Positions 7,882 to 16,091 of a stretch of DNA of 64,000 nt are shown piece after piece. The stretch's first letter is position 1, and every line of letters starts with the position of its first letter. Below the pieces are notes generated by a model. That model searched no databases, was not told the DNA's origin, and saw nothing but the letters and a program-made list of their open reading frames with translations. Source of the DNA: Bacteroidota bacterium (GTDB lineage: Bacteria; Bacteroidota; Bacteroidia; B-17B0; Aurantibacillaceae). The DNA lies in the NCBI GenBank assembly GCA_018267655.1, contig JAFDYB010000050.1, positions 1 to 64,000 of the forward strand, given 5' to 3'. The translations under genes were made by a program, and so were the position numbers.

Positions 7882-8205
7882 TTACGCTACGAATGTCTCG
7901 TGAATAATTGTCTTAACATTATAAATTTCTTTTTCAGTTAAGACATCTAAAACTTTCACTATTCTTTGTCTGTCTACAGTCCTAATTTGATCTAATACAA
8001 CCCAACCTTTTGTCTTATTGTGTTTAACTGGAACTCTTGTTGGATAACTTTTTGAATTACTTGTCATGGGAGCAATTACAATTGTCTGTAAATATTTATT
8101 CATTTCATCAGGTGAAATAATAACACAAGGGCGAGTCTTTTTCATTTCACTGCCAATTGTAGGGTCGAGGTTAACCAATACAATTTGATATTGCTTTAGT
8201 TCCAT
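7882..8205 (-). CDS. MazF/PemK-type mRNA interferase toxin
   Basis: 107 residues matching the type II toxin family of sequence-specific endoribonucleases. Visible motifs are QYQIVLVNLDPTIGSEMKKTRPCVIISPDEMN (N-terminal half, with the Gly-Ser-Glu and Lys-Thr-Arg-Pro-Cys-Val-Ile strand typical of MazF), IVIAPMTS, and GWVVLDQIRTVDRQRI toward the C terminus, where the Asp-Gln-Ile-Arg-Thr-Val-Asp segment is conserved. Its start overlaps the antitoxin stop by 10 bases, the usual antitoxin-first arrangement. The toxin should be held inactive by the upstream protein. Nearby repeats suggest the pair may have been acquired horizontally. Confidence 0.92.
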   Translation of the reverse strand: MELKQYQIVLVNLDPTIGSEMKKTRPCVIISPDEMNKYLQTIVIAPMTSNSKSYPTRVPVKHNKTKGWVVLDQIRTVDRQRIVKVLDVLTEKEIYNVKTIIHETFVA

Positions 8206-8441
8206 TCTTCGAAGTCTTCGTCTTTAAAAACGTCTGAAACAAGCAATTTGTCATCGCCATTTTTATGCATTTTTTTGAACGATTTTTCCCACCCTTTACG
8301 AGCCTTCGTTTTAGGTTTTAAAATGATATAACCTTTCTCAAGAATTAATTCAATTGTATCTTGCAGGTTGTATTTCTCTATTAAAGTTTTCGAAAGTCGA
8401 ATACCTTTTGAATTACCTATTGAAATTAATGAAACGTCCAT
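8196..8441 (-). CDS. MazE/AbrB-type antitoxin
   Basis: 81 residues. The N-terminal half SLISIGNSKGIRLSKTLIEKYNL is a swapped-hairpin AbrB/MazE DNA-binding fold (the IGNSxGIRLSK pattern), and the acidic, tryptophan-containing C terminus (DVFKDEDFEEWN) is the kind of flexible tail that covers the toxin active site. Translationally coupled to the downstream toxin through a 10-base overlap. A perfect TTGTAATTACAA palindrome lies 11 bases upstream of the start and is the probable autoregulatory operator. Confidence 0.9.
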   Translation of the reverse strand: MDVSLISIGNSKGIRLSKTLIEKYNLQDTIELILEKGYIILKPKTKARKGWEKSFKKMHKNGDDKLLVSDVFKDEDFEEWN

Positions 8442-8451
8442 TTGTCAGATA

Positions 8452-8476
8452 TTGTAATTACAAAGTTATTACAATT
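8452..8476 (-). promoter_or_regulatory. Probable MazE operator
   Basis: TTGTAATTACAA (8452-8463) is a perfect 12-base palindrome just upstream of the antitoxin ATG. It is followed by TTATTACAA (about 8466-8474), which repeats one half-site. This fits an AbrB-type antitoxin binding cooperatively to repress its own operon. Binding itself is inference. Confidence 0.5.
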
Positions 8477-8542
8477 TATTTGAATGTCAAAATTTATTTT
8501 CAGAGTGAAGTCTGTCTTAACAAATGATAGCCAACATATATA

Positions 8543-10258
8543 TTAGCGAAGTATAACTAGCTTTTTAGTTGTTACATAATTTTGCTTTTTTATTGTTACT
8601 GTATAAATGCCTTGCACTAAGTTTGATACATCAATATTTGAGTTACTGTTTAAAATTTCGCTGTAAACTTGCCTGCCGTTTATATCATATAATGCTATGT
8701 TTACTTTATCAGGGCTATTTAATTCGAAATAAAATTTATCATTTGTTGGATTAGGATAAAGTGAAAATTTAGGGTCAGGCTCTTCTTTGATGCTTGTTGT
8801 TACACCTTGCATATTAAATTTTATTAATGCTTTTGCATAAGTGCTATTTATCATATAGGGATAATAAAGGCTGCCATAATTAACATTTCCGTTTTGCAGT
8901 GAGTATAGATAGATTGAAGGACCCCAACTTTTAATGAAAAATCCACATTGATAATCGTCAGGAGCCGGTTGATTTGTGTATTTATATGCGCGGTAAAAGT
9001 TAAAATTATTATCGTAAACTGCCATAAAAGCATCTCCCAAAACACCGCCGGTTAAGTTATACGTGCTTGCACTAGGATCAAAGTCTGCTGTGCCTGCAAG
9101 CACTCCACTTACATATATTTTTCCATCAGAGCCAACATCAAAATCAAAAGGATCCGGCCTGTACATATAAAAATCATTCATAAAATTTCCCGTAAATCCA
9201 TTGTATTTTATTATAAATGGGTTCCAAGTCCAACTACCGGTGGTAGAATGAAAATATGTTGTGTCGTTATACTTTGGGCAAAATTTTTGCGAAGGAGAGT
9301 AGCCACAAATAAAAATATTATTTGAAGTATCTATCAATGTTTTCATAAGCTCTGATGAGCCAATACTATGAAAAGCATTTACCCAATTAAAGTTTAATTG
9401 GGCGTCAGTTTTCATGACATAATAGTTGTATGAATTTGATATATTAGGTGTTAAAAGTGAATAGATTGAAGGACTATAATCAAAGTCTGTAGTGCTATCA
9501 TATACTCCTTGAATAATTAAATTATTATTGTAATCAAAATCTAATTTAAAAATATTAGGATTGGTTGTGTATGTACTAACGCTTTTATTCCAAAGGTAAT
9601 TACCCAATGTATCATAACGAGCATAAAAAAAACCTAAAGGAACATTAGCTACTGAGGGGCCAAAATCTATGTCAAATAATGAGTTTCCATTATTTGCATA
9701 TATAAAAACTTGATTATTTCTGTCGATTTTTAAATGCTGTATATTAATTGATGCAGTTGAACCAACAGCAAATTGTCTGTGCCATCTATAATTACCATTT
9801 TTATCAAGTGAAACTAAAATCTGATTAGGTGAAGCAGATGAGATGGTTGCATTTATAACTGCTGCACCAGGATCTACATCAACAACACCTGTATAACCAT
9901 ATTGAATTGTGTAATAAATATTACCAACGCCATCTATACTTAAATTTGTTATGTAAATATCATTTGTGGCAACAATTTTTTTTGCCCACAAAAAAACTCC
10001 ATTACTATCTAATTTCATAATTGCACCACCATCTTTGCCCCCCGTAGTGTTTAGATTATAAGTTGCAGGGCTGGGATCAAAATCATATGTGCCATTAAGG
10101 TCTCCAATAATAATATGATTACCTTGTTTATCAATTTCATACATTTTTTGTAAAAATTGAGTGCCTGCCCATTGCTTATGCCAAAGAGGAAAGTAATTTG
10201 ATTGTGAAATCAAAAATGTTGACAATGCACAAAAACAGATGCTAAATAATTTTTTCAT
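8543..10258 (-). CDS. Secreted repeat protein with T9SS C-terminal sorting domain
   Basis: 571 residues from the ATG at 10258, chosen because it opens a clear signal peptide (MKKLFSICFCALSTFLISQS); an ATG 14 codons upstream would hide it. The body carries several blocks with the pattern D-F-D-P-S-x-x-Y-N-L-t-G (for example FDPSPATYNL, FDYSPSIYSL, FDPSASTYNL) and regularly spaced Trp and Asn strands, suggesting a beta-propeller like SBBP-repeat proteins. The end, SLYPNPTNDKFYFEL to VTTKKLVILR, is a type A T9SS sorting domain with the PNP motif, GRQVY and a basic last strand. Exported by T9SS to the cell surface or medium; ligand unknown. Confidence 0.88.
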   Translation of the reverse strand: MKKLFSICFCALSTFLISQSNYFPLWHKQWAGTQFLQKMYEIDKQGNHIIIGDLNGTYDFDPSPATYNLNTTGGKDGGAIMKLDSNGVFLWAKKIVATNDIYITNLSIDGVGNIYYTIQYGYTGVVDVDPGAAVINATISSASPNQILVSLDKNGNYRWHRQFAVGSTASINIQHLKIDRNNQVFIYANNGNSLFDIDFGPSVANVPLGFFYARYDTLGNYLWNKSVSTYTTNPNIFKLDFDYNNNLIIQGVYDSTTDFDYSPSIYSLLTPNISNSYNYYVMKTDAQLNFNWVNAFHSIGSSELMKTLIDTSNNIFICGYSPSQKFCPKYNDTTYFHSTTGSWTWNPFIIKYNGFTGNFMNDFYMYRPDPFDFDVGSDGKIYVSGVLAGTADFDPSASTYNLTGGVLGDAFMAVYDNNFNFYRAYKYTNQPAPDDYQCGFFIKSWGPSIYLYSLQNGNVNYGSLYYPYMINSTYAKALIKFNMQGVTTSIKEEPDPKFSLYPNPTNDKFYFELNSPDKVNIALYDINGRQVYSEILNSNSNIDVSNLVQGIYTVTIKKQNYVTTKKLVILR

Positions 10259-10334
10259 GATGTGAATATACCAAATTATTAGATTATAGATACTGTTCAA
10301 AAATGTATTTGGATTAGCAAACTATTAAAGGCTG

Positions 10335-12296
10335 TTATGCACTATACCTAAGCGTTAATTTAAAACCCTTATTTGTTTTAGTATCAATACTTATATTCCC
10401 ATTTATGATTTTTGAACGTTCGGCAATTGACAGTAAGCCTAAGCCACTTTTTTGTTTATTAGATAATCCTATTCCATTATCTTGATAGGTTAATATAAAT
10501 TCATGTTGGCGCTGGGTAATTGTAATTTTTAACGCGCTTGCTTGAGCATGTTTTATAGTGTTATTACTACACTCTTGTATAATTCGGTACAAATGCGTTT
10601 TTGTTGTAATGGGCAGTAATTCTACTTTTTCAGAGATATCAAAACTACATTCAATGTTTGTACTTGATTGTATGTTTTCTAATAAACGGGCAATGGAACG
10701 TATTAGACCTATTTTTTCAAGATACGAAGGATATAAATTTTTTGAAATATTTCGAGTTTGGTCAATTACTCGTGAAAGTTCTTCTTCGATTTTTTTATGT
10801 GTTGTATCAGCATTTAAAATAGAAATTTTTGCTTTAATCATTGATAAGGATTGTCCTATATCGTCATGCAAATCCATAGAAATACGCGATCTGTCGTTTT
10901 CAATAGTTTGAATTAATTGTCTGCTAAAATAAATTTGTTTTTCTTGCACTTTTCTTAGGTACAGGTAATATACAATGCCACCAAGCACTATTAAAACTAA
11001 CAATGCTATGCCAATTGTTAACCACTTTAAAAAACGTTCCTCTTGGTGTTTTTTTTCAAGTAGCAAATATTTTGATTTTTCTTTTTCTAATTCTATTTCC
11101 TTTTTTTGAACATTGTGCTTTAATTGAAGTTCTTGAATGATTTTTCCATTCATAATATGTTCTAAACTGTCTTTGTACGTTTGGTGCATCAAAATATAAT
11201 TGAAAGCATCTTTATAGTTACGTTCTTCTTTTGCAATTTTATAGTTTAGGTAATAAAAAATAATTCTATCTTCTAAACGATTAGTTTTTATAAAAACTGC
11301 TTCAGCATCTTTTAAAGTTTGCCGTGCTTGAGAGTATAGTTTTAAATCAATTAGAATTTCCGATTTTCCAATGTATGCACCACTTAACTCGTTAATTAAT
11401 GAGCTTCCTTTTAAAATAAATATAGCCGAATCGGCATAGGATAAAGCTATCTCTTTTTTATTATGTTTATTTAAAGAAGACGCTAAATCAATAAATGCAA
11501 CTGAAAGTTCTCTTGGGCGATTATTAGCTCTAGTATAATTAATAACGTTTTTGAATAAAGAAAGCGCTTCTGAAATTTTATTTTGCGCAACATATACTAA
11601 GCAAATATTAATTTGAAGATGACTTAGTAAATTTTTATCATTTTCTTTTTTAGCTATTTGATAAGCTTTTTCATAATCAACTAATGCATCATTAATTTGA
11701 TTGGCATAAAATTTTAATAAGCCTAAATTGTTTCTAAAAACAGCCGGGTAGCGCTCTATGTTTTGGCTTTCAGAAATAGCGATACCCTTTAAATATAAGT
11801 TAGCAGCTTCGACTTTTTGATTTTTACTTTCTTTTATAATTCCTAAGAGGTTTAGTATTTCGCAAACATTTTTATAATCTTTATTTTTTTGACATTCGTT
11901 CAATAATAAATTAAAATTTTGCTCAATATCTAAGCCTAATCCTTGTTCGTAATCTAAGTACAAAATCCTAATGAGTGCTAAATGTTTTATGTAACTATTA
12001 TTAGTTTGTTTTGCTTTTTCTAGAGCAAGGGTAAAATAATTTTTTGCTCGAGCTACATTCTGTGTATAATAGAAATAATTGCCGTAATGAATATAAACAT
12101 CAGCTACAGCTGCCTTATCAAAAGAAGTTTTAAGCGCTTTGTTTATAGTTTCTTCGCCAACTTTAAAAAGATGAATTGAGTCGTAATAAGATGCATCTTT
12201 AACTTTTTTCAATAATAATTTTATTTCTGATGAATATTGAGCAGTAGCAGAAAAAACAATAAAAATAAAAATGTATGCAATACTTTTTTTAATCAC
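10335..12296 (-). CDS. TPR-containing sensor histidine kinase (HisKA_3 type), orphan
   Basis: 653 residues. A signal peptide (ending near ATAQ) is followed by a periplasmic region of about 380 residues made of tetratricopeptide-like helical repeats, a coiled-coil stalk, and one membrane helix (about 421-446, WLTIGIALLVLIVLGGIVYY). The cytoplasmic part has the HisKA_3 dimerisation box ENDRSRISMDLHDDIGQSLS with the phospho-accepting His near 477, and a HATPase_c domain with the N box CSNNTIKHAQAS and G boxes DNGIGLS and GLGLLSIAERS. This is the NarX/LytS-like family common in Bacteroidota. No response regulator gene is adjacent, so its partner is elsewhere. Signal unknown. Confidence 0.9.
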   Translation of the reverse strand: MIKKSIAYIFIFIVFSATAQYSSEIKLLLKKVKDASYYDSIHLFKVGEETINKALKTSFDKAAVADVYIHYGNYFYYTQNVARAKNYFTLALEKAKQTNNSYIKHLALIRILYLDYEQGLGLDIEQNFNLLLNECQKNKDYKNVCEILNLLGIIKESKNQKVEAANLYLKGIAISESQNIERYPAVFRNNLGLLKFYANQINDALVDYEKAYQIAKKENDKNLLSHLQINICLVYVAQNKISEALSLFKNVINYTRANNRPRELSVAFIDLASSLNKHNKKEIALSYADSAIFILKGSSLINELSGAYIGKSEILIDLKLYSQARQTLKDAEAVFIKTNRLEDRIIFYYLNYKIAKEERNYKDAFNYILMHQTYKDSLEHIMNGKIIQELQLKHNVQKKEIELEKEKSKYLLLEKKHQEERFLKWLTIGIALLVLIVLGGIVYYLYLRKVQEKQIYFSRQLIQTIENDRSRISMDLHDDIGQSLSMIKAKISILNADTTHKKIEEELSRVIDQTRNISKNLYPSYLEKIGLIRSIARLLENIQSSTNIECSFDISEKVELLPITTKTHLYRIIQECSNNTIKHAQASALKITITQRQHEFILTYQDNGIGLSNKQKSGLGLLSIAERSKIINGNISIDTKTNKGFKLTLRYSA

Positions 12297-12493
12297 ACTT
12301 GAAGTTACAGATAAAATTGATATAACTACCTCGCTCTAAAAAAAGTTTGCACTTTTATTTGCCATCAGTTTTTGTTACTGCCTGTTTTACGCTTATATAC
12401 AATACAATATAGGTTACAAAGTTTTAATAAAGGGTACGATTTTAATGTATAGTAAAAAAATGTAAGAATGGAATAGCAAAATTTTATACTTTG

Positions 12494-15304
12494 TTATTTT
12501 TTATTTTCAGCTGCTTTTGCATCGGCCTTAAGTTTTGCATCAGCAATTGTTTTTTGACATCTGGCATCAGCATCATCTAACACTTTTTGCACTTTTTTAT
12601 CAACCTCTTGTTTGGCTTTTTCGGCTGCTTTTTTAGCGGCAATTTTAGCAATAGGATTATCTGCTTGCTCAACTAAATTATCGGCAGCGGCATAACCATC
12701 TTTTTTGAATTGTTCGGCTTGTGTTTGAGCATCTGCTTTTTGTTTTTCACATTGCGCTTTTGCATCGTCTAATATTTTTTGAACTTCGGCGTTTGCTTTG
12801 TCAATTCCGGAGTTTAAAGCTTGTGTGGTTAATGTACTTACGGCACTTTTAGCATCATCTTTTAAACTGGTTTTTACTGTGGGCTTCATTACTGTACCGC
12901 CAAATAAAGCTGTAATATTAATTTTATCGCCAAGTGCAATGTTTGTGCCGGCAGCGCCATTGGCTTTGTTTATTAAACTTGTTATGGCTTCATTTGCAGC
13001 GCTTCCCAGCATATTTTTAGGAATTTCCATTTTCCAAGTGTAATCAATAGTTTGGTCTATTCCTGTGCTGCCATTAATATTTACAGGAATAGTATTAATT
13101 TTTGTATTGAATGGATCCATAACAATACGGCCATTTTTCAATTGATATTTTAAATTTAAATCGCTAATGTCTTGCGATTTTAATTGTTCAATTTTTAACG
13201 CTTCGCCTAATTTTACAAATGGAGGAAATCCGCCAACATTAACTTTACTTGTTTTTAAAATACCATTAGCGTTAACTGAATTTAAATCGGGCTCCATTTT
13301 TGAGTTGAGCGAAGTATTAAAGTTTTCAAGTGTTGCTGTAAATTTCCCTTTTGCATATTCTGCTACAGGAGCAATTTTTTTAACGGTATTAAATGTTTTA
13401 AATGTTTGTTGTATATCAAAGTTTTCAATTTTTAAATTTAAGCCTGTTGTTGGTTTTAACTTATTACTTGTTTCGTAAAAACCGTTCACTGTAAGCTGCC
13501 CATCCATGGTGTTCATTTTAAGGTTTGTCATGTCAACTTTTTCATTACGCACAATAACATTCCCTTGCATATTTTCAATAGTCATATTAGTGTACAATAC
13601 TTTGGCTATTTTTGTATTTAAATTAAAGTCAATATTAGCGGGCACTAATATAACTGAGCTAGCACTAGTAGCGTTAGTACTTGTTGTTGCAGCATTTGTG
13701 GCGCTTGTTTGTGTGCTAGTTGATGAGGAAGATGTTAGTTCGTTAATATCCATTAAAGTTGAATTAAGTGTAAAATCGCCTTTAATTAAGCCTCCTTTAA
13801 AAACATATTCCATAAAATTTTCAATTTTACCATTTGCTTGAATGTCGCTTTTGCCAAGCTTTGCATCAAATGCGGCTAGTTCAACAAACTTATTAGTAAA
13901 ATTTAATTTTAAGGTATTTAGCAAAACTTCATAATTAATGCTATTTGTTTTGTAATTCATTTTGTCTATTTCTAAACTTCCTGACGCTTTAAATTTATCG
14001 TACTCCTTTTTAGTAATCGCGCTTTGATGACCTGCAATACTAATATCTGATTTAATTGTACCACTAAGATTATCTGTTTTTTCAAGTGGTATAAATTCTT
14101 TAACAGAATTTAAATTGATTATTCCTTTTATGTTTGCAATAAGGCTTGGGTCTGATATTGGTGTACTAACGTGAGCGGTTAAATCAACAGGATTACCGGC
14201 CATTTCAACATGAAATTTATTAATATCAATTGTAGTTGCATCTAAAATGCCATTTGGGTTTTTAACTTGGATATCTACATTAATATTGTTAACTGATTTT
14301 GGCAGCGACGGATATTTAAACATAGCATCATTAATGGCTAAATTAACTGCAAACGCAGGGTATTGTTTAGAATTATAGATCCCTTTTGCAAAACCGCTAA
14401 GCGCAAGCTTTCCAGATGTTTTAATGTCAGAAAAACTTTTACTGTAAACAACCGGTATTAAAGATAATATAGACTTAAATTCAGTTTGCTTGGTATTAAA
14501 TTTTATATCCATATTAATATTTGAATCGGGCATTTGTACAAAGCCATCAAACATTAAGGTTAAATTATTTAAACTAAGTTCGTTTTCTTTAAAAGTGTAT
14601 TTGCTTTGTGGCATATTCATTTCAAGATTTGCTTTAAATGCAATTTTTGTTTTGGTTAAATAATTAACCGGTCCCATGCTAAAAGTAATTTGATTAATAT
14701 CAAGTGCATTTGAAAGCACAAACTCATCTTGAGTAAAATCACCTTTTAAGGTGTAATTTAAGTTTTTAATATCTGCATTCATATCAGATTTTTCATCTGC
14801 ATAAGTAATATTAGCATCTATAATTTTAAACTCTTTTAATTTTATATTAAATTTTGTTGGTGCTGTTGTGGCGGTTGGCGCTGCACTTGTTGCCGAATCT
14901 GATTTTGTAATATCCCAATTAGCTTTACCACTTTTTAGCACCTTAGCGTGTATAATTGGTTTTTCAATGGTTATTGAGTTAATGCCATAAGGGCCACCGC
15001 TAATAACAGATTTAAGATTAATATCGGTGCTTAATTGATTAATAAAGGCTAATGTATCATTATTAAACTCGTTTACCCCCACAACCGACACGTTATTAAT
15101 TTCAAAACGAAAATCAGGAAAGCTTGAGAAAATGCTTAAATCAAATTCGCCAAAGTCAACTTTTGCATTTAAATTTTTATTTGCCTGTTCTTTAACAATG
15201 GAAACAATTTTGTTTTTGAATATAAACGGCGCAATTATTAATAACAAAATAATAATTAGAAGACTAAGCCCTGTCCATTTAAAAATTTTTTTTAAAATTT
15301 TCAT
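12494..15304 (-). CDS. AsmA-family protein
   Basis: 936 residues. An N-terminal membrane anchor (about 8-30, WTGLSLLIIILLLIIAPFIF) is followed by the AsmA N-terminal pattern (NLNAKVDFGEFDLSIFSSFPDF) and a long beta-rich region of repeated GxLxIDxMN-like strands ending in an AsmA_2-type segment (NGRIVMDPFNTKINTIPVNI). Such proteins form bridge-like lipid conduits between the membranes. The last 110 residues are an Ala/Lys/Gln-rich helix in which a QKxLDDAxAxCxK block occurs twice. A Ser/Thr/Ala linker interrupts the body near 520-550. The gene stands alone with a 64-bp gap to the upstream rluA-like gene. Confidence 0.85.
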   Translation of the reverse strand: MKILKKIFKWTGLSLLIIILLLIIAPFIFKNKIVSIVKEQANKNLNAKVDFGEFDLSIFSSFPDFRFEINNVSVVGVNEFNNDTLAFINQLSTDINLKSVISGGPYGINSITIEKPIIHAKVLKSGKANWDITKSDSATSAAPTATTAPTKFNIKLKEFKIIDANITYADEKSDMNADIKNLNYTLKGDFTQDEFVLSNALDINQITFSMGPVNYLTKTKIAFKANLEMNMPQSKYTFKENELSLNNLTLMFDGFVQMPDSNINMDIKFNTKQTEFKSILSLIPVVYSKSFSDIKTSGKLALSGFAKGIYNSKQYPAFAVNLAINDAMFKYPSLPKSVNNINVDIQVKNPNGILDATTIDINKFHVEMAGNPVDLTAHVSTPISDPSLIANIKGIINLNSVKEFIPLEKTDNLSGTIKSDISIAGHQSAITKKEYDKFKASGSLEIDKMNYKTNSINYEVLLNTLKLNFTNKFVELAAFDAKLGKSDIQANGKIENFMEYVFKGGLIKGDFTLNSTLMDINELTSSSSTSTQTSATNAATTSTNATSASSVILVPANIDFNLNTKIAKVLYTNMTIENMQGNVIVRNEKVDMTNLKMNTMDGQLTVNGFYETSNKLKPTTGLNLKIENFDIQQTFKTFNTVKKIAPVAEYAKGKFTATLENFNTSLNSKMEPDLNSVNANGILKTSKVNVGGFPPFVKLGEALKIEQLKSQDISDLNLKYQLKNGRIVMDPFNTKINTIPVNINGSTGIDQTIDYTWKMEIPKNMLGSAANEAITSLINKANGAAGTNIALGDKINITALFGGTVMKPTVKTSLKDDAKSAVSTLTTQALNSGIDKANAEVQKILDDAKAQCEKQKADAQTQAEQFKKDGYAAADNLVEQADNPIAKIAAKKAAEKAKQEVDKKVQKVLDDADARCQKTIADAKLKADAKAAENKK

Positions 15305-15368
15305 TTTTTAAGTTTTTTAGAATTGCAAAGTTAATCTATTTTAAAAGCAAATCAAGTTTATTTGCGCA

Positions 15369-16085
15369 TTAAATACATTTGTTTTCAATAAAAAAATCCC
15401 AAACGACATCTGTAGTTAGTGGCAAACAATTCACTGTAATTTCTTCTTGTTTAATAGGATGTATAAATTTTAAAATATGGCTGTGCAAATGTAAATACCC
15501 CCCCTCATTTGGACGTGCAAAACCATACTTAACATCGCCTTTAATAGGCATGCCTTCTGCGGCCAATTGACAACGTATTTGGTGATGTCTCCCCGTTTCA
15601 AGGTTTATTTGTAAGAGGTGATAATTGTTGCTAGACGCAATTAATTTATAGTGTAAAATAGCTTTTAGCGAGTTTTTAATTTCATTTTTAAATGCTTTTG
15701 AAGTATTATATTTTTCATTTTTAATTAAATAGTGTGTTAGTACGCTTTCCTCTGCTTTTGGTTTTTGTTTAACAACCGCTAAGTATTTTTTTTCTATTTT
15801 TTTTTCTTTAAAAAGTTCGTTAAACCTACTGAGTGCTTTTGATGTTTTTGCAAATATAACTAAGCCACTTACGGGCCTGTCTAGTCGATGTATTACGCCA
15901 CAAAAAACATTTCCGGGTTTATTGTCTCGTTGTTTAATGAAATTTTTAATTAATTCACTTAATGGTATATCACCTGTTTTGTCGCCTTGCACAATTTGTC
16001 CGGCAATTTTATTTATAATTAATATATGATTGTCTTCGTAAACAATCTGTTCTTTATTAAAAACGGCAGGGTTTAATTTTTTCAT
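15369..16085 (-). CDS. RluA-family RNA pseudouridine synthase
   Basis: 238 residues. It contains the catalytic segment GVIHRLDRPVSGLVIFAKT (Asp about residue 69), in which the Arg-Leu-Asp triad is diagnostic of RluA-type enzymes, plus ETGRHHQIRCQLA and HLHSHILKF further on. No S4 RNA-binding domain is present, as in the shorter RluA/TruC-type members. It should isomerise specific uridines in rRNA or tRNA; the target is not predictable. The ATG at 16085 lies 6 bases after the stop of the upstream gene, so it is co-transcribed with the thioredoxin-fold protein and GT9 genes. Confidence 0.9.
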   Translation of the reverse strand: MKKLNPAVFNKEQIVYEDNHILIINKIAGQIVQGDKTGDIPLSELIKNFIKQRDNKPGNVFCGVIHRLDRPVSGLVIFAKTSKALSRFNELFKEKKIEKKYLAVVKQKPKAEESVLTHYLIKNEKYNTSKAFKNEIKNSLKAILHYKLIASSNNYHLLQINLETGRHHQIRCQLAAEGMPIKGDVKYGFARPNEGGYLHLHSHILKFIHPIKQEEITVNCLPLTTDVVWDFFIENKCI

Positions 16086-16091
16086 TTTTAA

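Noticed and set aside
10558-10911. Plus-strand frames inside the histidine kinase and other large minus-strand genes
   Set aside because: They are shadows of well-supported genes on the other strand and have no start context or recognisable motifs.
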